20,134 nucleotides of DNA from a virus: IMG/VR virus record IMGVR_UViG_3300037247_000786, positions 1 to 20,134 of that record; one strand, given 5' to 3'. The notes under the pieces were generated by a model, which saw nothing but the letters and a program-made list of their open reading frames with translations, was not told where the DNA came from and did no database searches. The position numbers and the translations under genes are program-made. Each line of letters opens with the position of its first letter. Position 1 is the first letter of the stretch. This document shows, one piece after another, positions 1 to 6,316 of the stretch.

Positions 1-238
1 GCATGCGCCGGTCACGCTCCTCATCGTACTTACGGTCAGGGTCATCGCCTGGGTCTGGGGGCTCCAGGTTGGTGTGATGCATTAGGTCGCAGACTAGCCA
101 CCGTGCTCCCTGGTAGCCCTGTTCCGTGGCGGGCTCACCACACTCAGGGCAGGGGGTGGCCGACTCCACCTCATAGTCCGGCCCCGCTATGGCGTACTCG
201 TTACCGGTGACGCCAGGCGGGAGGTTGTAGCCGGTCAC
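1..238 (-). CDS. Small cysteine-pair (zinc-ribbon-like) protein, 3' end beyond window
   Basis: This gene starts at GTG 238-236 and runs off the left edge; 79 residues are visible. Its start overlaps the stop of the sigma factor gene as GTGA, and an AGGAGG Shine-Dalgarno sits 7 nt before it, which fixes the start. The protein begins MTGYNLPPGV, has a C-P-E-C-G knuckle near residue 30 and another Cys near residue 50, then an acidic, proline-rich and charged stretch. The CxxC pair suggests metal binding, but no second CxxC is seen before the edge. Function is not recognised. It is the last visible gene of the unit containing the sigma factor, so it is probably co-expressed with it. Confidence 0.7.
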   Translation of the reverse strand, partial: MTGYNLPPGVTGNEYAIAGPDYEVESATPCPECGEPATEQGYQGARWLVCDLMHHTNLEPPDPGDDPDRKYDEERDRRM

Positions 239-789
239 CCTGTCGCCTCCTGATAGACTTGTAGGAGCTTTCGCTTAGCGCGGTGCTTGTTCACTCGTAT
301 GTTGACTTCTGTGCAGCCGAGGCGCGCAGCGGCCTGTGGTGTACTCAGCCCCTCAGCCAGCAGCAATACGATGTGGAGCATGGCCGGTGCGAGCAGCTTA
401 CGGAACCTGCGTAGCGTCTCCTCCACTGCGACTGCCTCCGCTATGATGTCAGCGGGGTCACCCTCTAGGGGATGACCGTCGGGCGTAGGTACGTGATGGG
501 CCAGCACGTACTGCCCATCCCATACCTGTTGCCGCTCCTCCTCCTCAGTGAGGTAGCGCCCCCGTGCGTACAGCAGCCGGTCATGCCGCCGCCACTGATG
601 CACCTGGTTGCACACCGCCACGAACAGGTAAGCGCGCCAGTTCGTCACCTTAGCCCGATGGGGCCATATCTTCAGGAGCGTGTCCTGGGCTACGTCCTCA
701 GCGTCTTCATGGCGCAGGCCGCGCTTACGGGCTATACGCACCGCGTAGTCCCTGGCGTCATCCCAGGGGATGGCCCCGTTACTGCTCAC
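235..789 (-). CDS. Phage-encoded sigma-70 family (ECF-like) RNA polymerase sigma factor
   Basis: The 184-residue protein has the two-domain layout of ECF-type sigma factors. A region 2 block lies at about residues 13-73 and includes E-D-A-E-D-V-A-Q-D-T-L-L-K-I-W, the core-polymerase-binding helix pattern, followed by W-R-A-Y-L-F-V-A-V-C-N and a basic tail. A region 4 helix-turn-helix lies at about 125-176 (LAEGLSTPQAAARLGCTEVN, then KHRAKRKL). About 50 charged residues link the domains. Such proteins bind core RNA polymerase and direct it to particular promoters. The start is GTG at 789-787, overlapping the preceding stop as GTGA; an ATG start is not available nearby. The gene lies downstream of a strong sigma70-type promoter (1363-1390). 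A general RNA polymerase sigma role is well supported; its target promoters are unknown. Confidence 0.85.
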   Translation of the reverse strand: MSSNGAIPWDDARDYAVRIARKRGLRHEDAEDVAQDTLLKIWPHRAKVTNWRAYLFVAVCNQVHQWRRHDRLLYARGRYLTEEEERQQVWDGQYVLAHHVPTPDGHPLEGDPADIIAEAVAVEETLRRFRKLLAPAMLHIVLLLAEGLSTPQAAARLGCTEVNIRVNKHRAKRKLLQVYQEATG

Positions 790-986
790 CGTGGGCCTTC
801 ACTCCAGGAGCTTGCTACCGGCTCCGGTGGAGAATCCCCAAACAGCAGCAGCCAGAGCAGGAACAGGCCGATGACCCCCCCCAGCATCAGGGTTGCTGCT
901 AGCTCGTGGCCGTAGCAACGGACAAACGCGGGCCAAGGAATATGGCCCATGGGCTGCCCGCGCCTCGGCTTGTACAGGTATTGCAT
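786..986 (-). CDS. Small single-pass membrane protein upstream of the sigma factor
   Basis: The 66-residue protein begins MQYLYKPRRG and has one strong hydrophobic segment at about residues 31-50 (AATLMLGGVIGLFLLWLLLF). A short basic N-terminal part precedes it and a polar tail follows, which suggests an inner-membrane protein with the N-terminus inside. A clear GAGGAGG Shine-Dalgarno lies 7-8 nt before ATG 986-984. The same frame is open further upstream to 1451, but that stretch is rich in Arg, Pro and Gly and is antisense-like, so I start at 986. The first 88 nt overlap the end of the 146-residue gene in another frame, and the stop overlaps the sigma GTG. A role as an anti-sigma partner is conceivable from position only; a lysis accessory is another option. 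Confidence 0.65.
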   Translation of the reverse strand: MQYLYKPRRGQPMGHIPWPAFVRCYGHELAATLMLGGVIGLFLLWLLLFGDSPPEPVASSWSEGPR

Positions 987-1339
987 TTCTCTGCCTCCTC
1001 TGTCACGTGTGCCCAGCCCATCAGCACACCGCATACGGAACATTGAGGGTGTACGGTATCCTGCACGCGGCGAGTCACTGCCTCTAAGGCTAACACGTAG
1101 ACCTGCCAGCGATGGTATACTAGCCACACGGTTTTGCGGAACCGGCACTGCGCCTCGCGGCGCGCGCGGCTCGCCCAGGGGAACTCCCCGATGTACCGGT
1201 AGGTGGGGTTTAGCCACTGGGCGCGTACTGTGTCTAACAGGTCGCGGAGTGGCTGGCTGCGTTCCTCGTATTCCCTGAGCACCGTGCACACTTCGCAGCC
1301 CTGCTGGTACAGCTTCACACGCTCCTGCCTTCCTGCCAC
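899..1339 (-). CDS. Zinc-ribbon protein, function unknown
   Basis: The 146-residue frame has protein-like composition (many Trp, Tyr, Glu) and a four-cysteine arrangement: C-S-V-C-G at about residues 100-104 and C-N-T-C near 119-122, fitting a small zinc ribbon. An additional C-x2-C (CEVC) sits near residue 15. The middle is rich in Arg and aromatics (RARREAQCRFRKTVWLVYHR), which could bind nucleic acid. Two starts are possible: GTG 1339, or GTG 1318, which has AAGGCAGGAG just before it and looks better. It is the first gene after the promoter at 1363-1390. Its last 88 nt overlap the start of the membrane protein gene, and the codons of the second knuckle carry that gene's ribosome-binding site. 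No family is recognised. Confidence 0.7.
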   Translation of the reverse strand: MAGRQERVKLYQQGCEVCTVLREYEERSQPLRDLLDTVRAQWLNPTYRYIGEFPWASRARREAQCRFRKTVWLVYHRWQVYVLALEAVTRRVQDTVHPQCSVCGVLMGWAHVTEEAEKCNTCTSRGAGSPWAIFLGPRLSVATATS

Positions 1340-1362
1340 CCGCTACGGGCGGCTTGCTAACC

Positions 1363-1390
1363 ATCATACGCCCCTCGTGGCCCTTGTCAA
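1363..1390 (-). promoter_or_regulatory. Near-consensus sigma70 promoter for the sigma-factor unit
   Basis: Reading the minus strand, TTGACA (1390-1385) is followed by a 16-nt spacer and TATGAT (1368-1363). That is a perfect -35 and a -10 with one mismatch. The predicted transcript start is near 1356, some 17 nt before GTG 1339 and about 38 nt before GTG 1318. It lies in the 117-nt gap after the polymerase gene, one of the few real gaps in the window. Host housekeeping holoenzyme would be expected to use it. Confidence 0.7.
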
Positions 1391-1456
1391 GCCCCTTGTG
1401 CTCAGCTACCCACAGCCGATGACTCTCATTGTCTGGGAAAGTTGGCCCCACGACGG

Positions 1457-3700
1457 CTACCCCTCCCCCCAGAGCTTCACGTCTACCTTCAGAGGCACTG
1501 AGAGGGCCGCTACACCCTCCATGACCTCGGCTATGGCATGTCGGGTGTCTGGGGTGTCTTCCGCTACTGGGAGCTTGATAAGTACGGAGTCATGTATCTG
1601 GTGGCGAGTGTTAAACCCCGCCTTCTCCAGGGCGATGGTGGCCAGCTTGGTAGCATCGCTACCCCCACCCTGGGGCGGTGCTGCGCGGGCCTCCCGTCTC
1701 CGGTGCCCCTGATCAGGGTGCGGTGGGACATGATGCGTGCGCCCGAACAGCCCTGGCACCTGGTCTAAGTCCTGGACACGGTTGCACCACTCCAAGACGC
1801 CTGGTAGGGCCGCCTTTACAGTAGCTTGGAGTTCCTTTAGCTGCTGCACGAGCTTGCGCGTCGGGGCCAGGCCGAAGCGGGCTGCTTGCATGCTAAGCCC
1901 TTGCTCCTCCCCCCCGTAGACGGTGCCGTAGAACAGCACCTTAGCCCAGCGACGGTATTCGGGGCCTGGCATACCTATGAGCCCCTGCACCCATTCCAGC
2001 ACGTCCACGCCTCGGCTGAACACGTCCAGAAGGTTGGCATCCTGCGATAGGTGAGCGATGATGCGCGCCTCCAGTTGCGCGTAGTCTGGGGCTAGGAGCA
2101 CGTAGCCCTCCTCTTCCCCCAGCAGGTCAGCCAGATCGGTGGGGATATTCTGGAGGTTTAGCGTCTTGCTGCTGGGGCGGCCCGTCCAGGCCCCCGTAGG
2201 CCGCCAGAGGGTGCCGATGCGTGGCCAAGGCCATTTCAGCCAGGGTAGCAGGTAGGTAGACAAATATTTCGCCCTGGAACCTGTCCGGTACTGGTGGAGG
2301 GCGGCTACCTTGGGGTTATCTAGGTACTTCATCCGCTCGGCCTCGGCTACGGACTTCAGGCCGGTAACCTTCTGTAGCTGGGGGTTGCTCTGGAGGCTGT
2401 CCACGCCCAGGAACCGCTTTAAGGCGTCCCCCTCTGCCTCTAGTTCGCTATCCCACTTCTCAGCCAGGGCAGCAGCCCGTTTCCGGTCAAGGGTGAACAC
2501 GCCCTGCATACTCCAGCGCGCGTAGATGCGTAGCATGGGCTGCTCCACATTGTCATAGAGCCAGAGGGTGCCTACGCTCGCCCGTCGCCGGAGTTCCTGG
2601 TAGATTTCCAGGTGCGATTGCGAGTCATTGACGCAATACTGGTAAAACTCTGGGGTGCCCTTCACCACGTCCTCAAACTTGACCATGGGCTTGCCCAGGA
2701 GCCGGAGGCTCAGGGACTTCATTACAGTGTCGCGCTCCCCGCTCAGATGGGCCAGCATCTTGGAGTCATGCCAATTGGGCGTCCAATCGTCAACGGCCCC
2801 CGCGTCAAAGGGGAGGTTGTGGGCCACGGGCTCCGCGTCGGGGGCGAACGTGACCTGGCCAGGATGCGTGACGCACTCCCCCGTACTGAGGCCCACCGCG
2901 ATGCACCGGAGCGCGCGCGGGTCTGGGCCATCGCTCCCCTTCAGGCCCATCTTCTCCCGTAGCCCCTCTACGTCCTCAGTCTCAGTGTCCAGGCCCACCA
3001 AGCCGGTTACCACTACCTCGTTAGGCATGGTGATGGCGGGGAGGGTCGGAGGCTCGCTGAGACGGGGGGCCAGGGCCAATACCGTCTTAATATCGGCCTC
3101 TACGGTCTGCTTGCGAAACTTGTCACGCAGACGGAGCCAATAAGATGGGTGCCAGCAGGCTATGACGGGGTACCCCGTACTGGACAAGCTGGGGGCGGAC
3201 TCACGGGCATCCCAGGCGGCTATGGCCTCGGCTACGTGCTCCTCCTGCATCCCCACGTCTCGATACTTGGCTAACTGGCTGTCGCGGGCCTCGGCCCACG
3301 TCGCGTCATTCTTATAGCGGCTCCCCGCGAACAGGCGGTCAGAGCGGCCCTGGCAGACGCTAATGGGGGCGCTGAACGCGAGCTTAGAGGCGTAGGCTCC
3401 CAGTAAAACTACGCCTTTCAAGTTAGGCAATTCGGCTAGTTCCGCGCGGATACGTGCGGCCCCTTCCTTCAGGTCGCGCACCTTGGGCGCAGTGCTACCC
3501 AGCAACACGCGATCACAAATGTTGGTGAGCCAGCAGGCCGAGAGGTCTAGCCCTACCTCAGCGGCCATGCGGCGGAGGGCCTGACCGGCTGGGCCTACCA
3601 GGGGGCGGCCCTTTTCCCCTTCCTCGTAGCCTGGGCTCTGGGCCACAAACGCCAGTTCCGCGTCCTTGGGGCCGGAGGGGGGCACGCGGGTCTCAGTCAT
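1457..3700 (-). CDS. Family A DNA polymerase fused to an N-terminal uracil-DNA-glycosylase-like domain
   Basis: The 747-residue protein has three parts. Residues 15-210 match the uracil-DNA glycosylase superfamily in outline: A-Q-S-P-G at 20-24, then KGRPLVGPAGQALRRM, a C-W-L-T-N strand near 56-60, a V-V-L-L-G-A-Y-A strand near 97-104, and the H-P-S motif at 184-186. Residues 235-370 hold a 3'-5' exonuclease: D-T-E at 238-240, H-N-x3-F-D at 294-299, Y-x3-D at 355-359. Residues 385-747 are the polymerase: motif A D539-Y540 with E544, motif B R583, K587, Y591, Y595-G596, and motif C H703-D704. Y591 occupies the position of E. coli Pol I Phe762, as in T7 polymerase. The glycosylase part lacks the N-terminal CxxC of family 4 enzymes and has A-Q-S-P-G rather than G-E-A-P-G, so its activity is uncertain. 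ATG 3700 overlaps the preceding stop (ATGACTGA). Confidence 0.93.
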   Translation of the reverse strand: MTETRVPPSGPKDAELAFVAQSPGYEEGEKGRPLVGPAGQALRRMAAEVGLDLSACWLTNICDRVLLGSTAPKVRDLKEGAARIRAELAELPNLKGVVLLGAYASKLAFSAPISVCQGRSDRLFAGSRYKNDATWAEARDSQLAKYRDVGMQEEHVAEAIAAWDARESAPSLSSTGYPVIACWHPSYWLRLRDKFRKQTVEADIKTVLALAPRLSEPPTLPAITMPNEVVVTGLVGLDTETEDVEGLREKMGLKGSDGPDPRALRCIAVGLSTGECVTHPGQVTFAPDAEPVAHNLPFDAGAVDDWTPNWHDSKMLAHLSGERDTVMKSLSLRLLGKPMVKFEDVVKGTPEFYQYCVNDSQSHLEIYQELRRRASVGTLWLYDNVEQPMLRIYARWSMQGVFTLDRKRAAALAEKWDSELEAEGDALKRFLGVDSLQSNPQLQKVTGLKSVAEAERMKYLDNPKVAALHQYRTGSRAKYLSTYLLPWLKWPWPRIGTLWRPTGAWTGRPSSKTLNLQNIPTDLADLLGEEEGYVLLAPDYAQLEARIIAHLSQDANLLDVFSRGVDVLEWVQGLIGMPGPEYRRWAKVLFYGTVYGGEEQGLSMQAARFGLAPTRKLVQQLKELQATVKAALPGVLEWCNRVQDLDQVPGLFGRTHHVPPHPDQGHRRREARAAPPQGGGSDATKLATIALEKAGFNTRHQIHDSVLIKLPVAEDTPDTRHAIAEVMEGVAALSVPLKVDVKLWGEG

Positions 3701-3899
3701 TCGCCTCTAGCTCCCGCTCTAGTGCCGCTAGCTCCTCTAGCTGAGGGTTGAACGTGTCCCCCGCCGTGCTGCTAGCGATGACGCGCAACAGGAATACCAT
3801 GCGGGCCAGTGCAGCAACTTGGCGTAGCGCCTCGTACTCGCCAGCGGTAAGGGGGTAGTCCTTGCCGATAGCACGCTTACGCAGGAAACTCTCAGCCAT
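3693..3899 (-). CDS. Small hypothetical protein before the polymerase
   Basis: The 68-residue protein starts MAESFLRKRAIGKDYPLTAG and continues as an amphipathic, Leu/Ala/Glu-rich helical sequence ending in an acidic tail (LEELAALERELEAND). A GTG at 3920 would give 75 residues. I prefer ATG 3899 because it reproduces the 8-nt overlap with the preceding stop seen at several junctions here. Its own stop overlaps the polymerase ATG. It resembles no family I can name. Its position suggests co-translation with the polymerase, and a helical partner protein is possible but unproven. Confidence 0.6.
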   Translation of the reverse strand: MAESFLRKRAIGKDYPLTAGEYEALRQVAALARMVFLLRVIASSTAGDTFNPQLEELAALERELEAND

Positions 3900-4131
3900 G
3901 AGCCACCCCAGTTGCTCCACACTTAGTACAAGTGCCCCACACTGTCACAGTAGGATGCTTACATTTAGCTACGGTTTGCGTCCCTATTCTTGTACCACGG
4001 CGGCTATTATCAGGCTGGTGGCAACCTTCGCCGCATGGAAGCCCTGCCTTTACGCGGCGGGCATGCTCCATTGCACGTAGCTGCCCCGTAGTAACAGGGC
4101 ACATATCGGGAGGGAGCATTGCGTCAGTCAC
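3892..4131 (-). CDS. Small zinc-ribbon-like protein
   Basis: About 79 residues, starting at GTG 4131 or possibly ATG 4119. The C-terminal third reads C-K-H-P, then nine residues on C-T-K-C-G near the end, a common half of a small zinc ribbon. An earlier G-x-x-C-H pair sits in the middle. Neither start has a clear Shine-Dalgarno. The gene overlaps the small gene before it by 8 nt and the next one by 8 nt, so translation is probably coupled. Function unknown; the Cys pattern suggests a metal-stabilised fold that binds nucleic acid or protein. Confidence 0.6.
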   Translation of the reverse strand: MTDAMLPPDMCPVTTGQLRAMEHARRVKAGLPCGEGCHQPDNSRRGTRIGTQTVAKCKHPTVTVWGTCTKCGATGVAHG

Positions 4132-4303
4132 GGCTGAAATCCCGTGCCATCGCTACTGAGAACAAGGCGTTGTAGGCACGCTTCCAGCGGCGCATCTTAA
4201 CTGGGGTGGGATTGGGGCTCAACGGGCAGTTGCGCGACAGTATTGTTACCAGCCGGTCATAGGCTGTTACCCGCTCTCTGTCAGTCTTAGGCTTCCTAGC
4301 CAT
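4124..4303 (-). CDS. 59-residue basic protein after the methyltransferase
   Basis: This short gene starts at ATG 4303-4301 and ends at TGA 4126-4124, filling what would otherwise be a 164-nt gap. It begins MARKPKTDRERVTAYDRLVT and ends AYNALFSVAMARDFSRD. AGGAG lies 10 nt before the start. The start overlaps the methyltransferase stop by 8 nt and the stop overlaps the next gene, the same junction style as its neighbours. The protein is strongly basic and probably helical, which would suit a nucleic-acid-binding accessory factor. No family recognised. Confidence 0.65.
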   Translation of the reverse strand: MARKPKTDRERVTAYDRLVTILSRNCPLSPNPTPVKMRRWKRAYNALFSVAMARDFSRD

Positions 4304-5660
4304 GACTGATACGCTCCTGGGCTATTTCCAGGTAGTGTTCGTCAGTATCTATGCCCACGCACCGGAAGCCCTCAGCAAGAGCGGCCAGGGCCATGGTGCC
4401 GCTGCCTATGAACGGGTCAAGGATAACGCCCTTGGGGGGGGTTACCAAGCGGCAGAGCCAGCGCATGAGGGTGATGGGCTTCACTGTGGGATGATCATTG
4501 CCCTCCCCCCGTTCCTTGCGGCTAGCTTTCGCGCAGTAGAAAAAGCGGGAGGCCCCGCCGCTCTGCGCGTCCAGCAGCGCCGCCGCATCTTCGTCCAGGA
4601 CTACGTTGGCGGGCCAGCGGCCTTTAGAGTGGCCCCTTCCACCAAGGTGCAATTTCTGGCCCCCATAGGCATAAACGTCAATGGGATTAGGGCTTGGGGG
4701 ACGGCTAGTATTTTCGTCTGTGGCAATCCTACAGGCATCTATGCTCAGTCCCCCTACGCCGTGCTCCTGGACGTTGGCCGCTACAGTGCCCTCCAGAGGC
4801 TTGCGGCAGAGGATGATGGGCTCCCAGGCTGGCTTTAGGGCCGTACCCCAGCCTTCCCACTGGTGGGCGTCGGGGGTTGCTGGGGCACGTATTAAGTTAT
4901 CCCGTACACTGAACCGCTTTCCTGGTAGCCCTGGTGTTACGCCCTGGTACTTGCCCACCACTTCTGCCGACTCCCAAACAGCACTAGGCTCCCCCTTACG
5001 GCCATTCAGTCGCCAAACTTCAGCGTCCATTTCACCCCCGAAGCCGATAATGCGCCGCAATTGTACCCACTGCTCCCAAGTCGGGCAGTTAAAGCCAAGC
5101 TCCCAATTCGCTACGCAGCCAGTCAACCTGCCAGTCGCACTTGGCCAGTAGGCAGCTACGAATTTCTGGGTAAGTCCAGCAGCTTCACGCTGTTCCCTTA
5201 GCCACCGCCCGACGGCTTCCCGTTCCGGTTTACGTGTCTCGTCCGCTTTGTCTATTGCCTTGCTCACGTCTAGGGACTTGGGAAAGCCCGTACCATAGAG
5301 CCACATGAGCGTATCCCGAATCTCAAACCCCGCATCCTCCACTCCACAGGCCGTGCGATGCCAGAGGCGCGTCCCCGCCATAACCAGCATGTGGCCCCCA
5401 GGCTTTAGGGCGCGTAGGGCCTGCCTGGCCCAGAGGAACGTCCAGCGCTGGAAGTCGCCGCCGTGGAAATACTCCACAAAGTCCTCCCCAGGGCGGGGCT
5501 TATCCCAGTCCTTGCCCATGAAGTTCAGGCCATAAGGCGGATCAGTCACGATGGCATCTATGGACGCAGGACGCATAGCTGCAAGCACCTCCCTACAGTC
5601 CCCCAGATGCAGAGCTACGCCCTTGACGGGGTACTTAACCACGGAGGATACGCTCCCCAC
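4296..5660 (-). CDS. Beta-class DNA (N6-adenine or N4-cytosine) methyltransferase with internal HTH
   Basis: The 454-residue protein transfers a methyl group from S-adenosylmethionine to DNA. The catalytic motif D-P-P-Y is at residues 40-43 and the SAM-binding motif D-P-F-I-G-S-G-T at 415-422. This order (catalytic first, SAM motif at the C-terminus) defines the beta class. P-T-V-K-P just before the SAM motif is also typical. The target-recognition part lies between. Residues about 147-207 form an insert resembling an XRE/Cro HTH (REAAGLTQKFVAAYWPS, then an N-W-E helix), which may help DNA recognition or autoregulation. Start GTG 5660 is the longest; GTG 5642, preceded by GGGGAG at 10 nt, would give an 8-nt overlap with the upstream gene and may be the true start. 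No restriction endonuclease is adjacent, so it is probably an orphan protecting phage DNA. Confidence 0.9.
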   Translation of the reverse strand: MGSVSSVVKYPVKGVALHLGDCREVLAAMRPASIDAIVTDPPYGLNFMGKDWDKPRPGEDFVEYFHGGDFQRWTFLWARQALRALKPGGHMLVMAGTRLWHRTACGVEDAGFEIRDTLMWLYGTGFPKSLDVSKAIDKADETRKPEREAVGRWLREQREAAGLTQKFVAAYWPSATGRLTGCVANWELGFNCPTWEQWVQLRRIIGFGGEMDAEVWRLNGRKGEPSAVWESAEVVGKYQGVTPGLPGKRFSVRDNLIRAPATPDAHQWEGWGTALKPAWEPIILCRKPLEGTVAANVQEHGVGGLSIDACRIATDENTSRPPSPNPIDVYAYGGQKLHLGGRGHSKGRWPANVVLDEDAAALLDAQSGGASRFFYCAKASRKERGEGNDHPTVKPITLMRWLCRLVTPPKGVILDPFIGSGTMALAALAEGFRCVGIDTDEHYLEIAQERISHG

Positions 5661-5880
5661 GTGCCAGCAGACGCACTAGGCTGCGCCTGGCAGCCCGTCT
5701 ACGCTGTCGGGTAGGGTGGTATGCTACTAGCTGGCGGTGGCACGTGTGACGGGCTTCTCCCTTGCCCGCATACCAGATGCAAGAGCAGCGCTGGCAGTAG
5801 TGGAGTGCCCCCTTGCTGGGCGCGTATTGGCACCTGTAGGGGCGGTGGACACCGAGGCGGCAGAGGAGGGGCTTAGTCAT
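5635..5880 (-). CDS. Small Cys/His zinc-finger-like protein (DUF1660-like pattern)
   Basis: The 81-residue protein begins MTKPLLCRLGVHRPYRC and has Cys/His groups C-R-L-G-V-H, then C-Q-R-C-S-C and a later H-T-C-H. The tail from residue 50 is very basic (RQRRRAARRSLVR). The opening C-x4-H followed by a CxxC resembles short phage proteins grouped as DUF1660, which I recall from their C-K-L-x-G-H-K opening; this is a pattern match, not a search. ATG 5880 follows the preceding stop by 4 nt. The last 26 nt overlap the methyltransferase if that starts at 5660. A second, shorter protein with the same opening lies at 15551-15655. Confidence 0.65.
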   Translation of the reverse strand: MTKPLLCRLGVHRPYRCQYAPSKGALHYCQRCSCIWYAGKGEARHTCHRQLVAYHPTRQRRRAARRSLVRLLARGERILRG

Positions 5881-5884
5881 CCGT

Positions 5885-6316
5885 TCAGTAGCCTACTGCT
5901 AAGCTGCCCTGGGCAAGGGGCTTGAATACACTCGGTGGCCCCCACCGCTTGGACTCAGGGCGCAGGGGGAGGTGCCACCAGCCGCGGCGCACCATCATGG
6001 CCACTAGCGGGTAGTTACCCCCGTCCAGCCAAGCGTCCTCTAGGGTTTCATCGCTGAACTCCGCCTCCTCCAGGGGCTCCATTTGGCCACCGTAGGGGGC
6101 TCCGCATTTCCAGCACGTTGGGGCCAGGCCATAGGCACGCTCTAGGCGGGCCAGCTTGTCTCCCATACGCACCACGCAACCCCGCTCCCCATGGCGAGCG
6201 ATGTTGGCGGGGCCATACTTCCGATGACGCTCCACTAGGAGCTTGACCATTTCAGCGGCCACCAGGAGGGCCGCCCCCTCAAAGTCCGTTGGCTGACTAG
6301 CATGCTGGTCAGGCAT
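5885..6316 (-). CDS. Nucleotide-modification-associated domain protein (Nmad1/DUF1599-like)
   Basis: From ATG 6316 the protein has 143 residues. It shows the motif series I associate with the Nmad1 (DUF1599) family: H-R-K-Y-G-P-A-N-I near residues 31-39, R-M-G-D-K-L-A-R-L-E near 54-63, and D-E-T-L-E-D-A-W-L-D-G-G-N-Y near 91-104. A C-W-K-C-G knuckle (71-75) interrupts the middle. The family is linked by genome context to phages that handle modified nucleotides; the chemistry is not established. A TTG at 6346 would add ten residues, but ATG 6316 has AAGAGG 7 nt before it and overlaps the phosphatase stop by one base. Codons 2-8 contain one copy of an 18-bp near-palindrome. Confidence 0.7.
   Translation of the reverse strand: MPDQHASQPTDFEGAALLVAAEMVKLLVERHRKYGPANIARHGERGCVVRMGDKLARLERAYGLAPTCWKCGAPYGGQMEPLEEAEFSDETLEDAWLDGGNYPLVAMMVRRGWWHLPLRPESKRWGPPSVFKPLAQGSLAVGY
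6294..6311. repeat. 18-bp near-palindrome, copy 1
   Basis: The plus strand reads TGACTAGCATGCTGGTCA. Eight of nine base pairs are symmetric around the AGCATGCT core. It lies just inside the start of the Nmad1-like gene, 2 nt after its ATG. An identical copy is at 16434-16451, upstream of the tail chaperone start. Confidence 0.85.

Noticed and set aside
786-1451. 221-codon open frame on the minus strand
   Set aside because: Only its last 66 codons look real. The upstream part is rich in Arg/Pro/Gly, lies on top of a better frame, and includes the promoter. The GAGGAGG before ATG 986 decides the start.
1391-1456. Intrinsic terminator after the polymerase gene
   Set aside because: Only a 4-bp TGGG/CCCA stem and no U-tract can be found.
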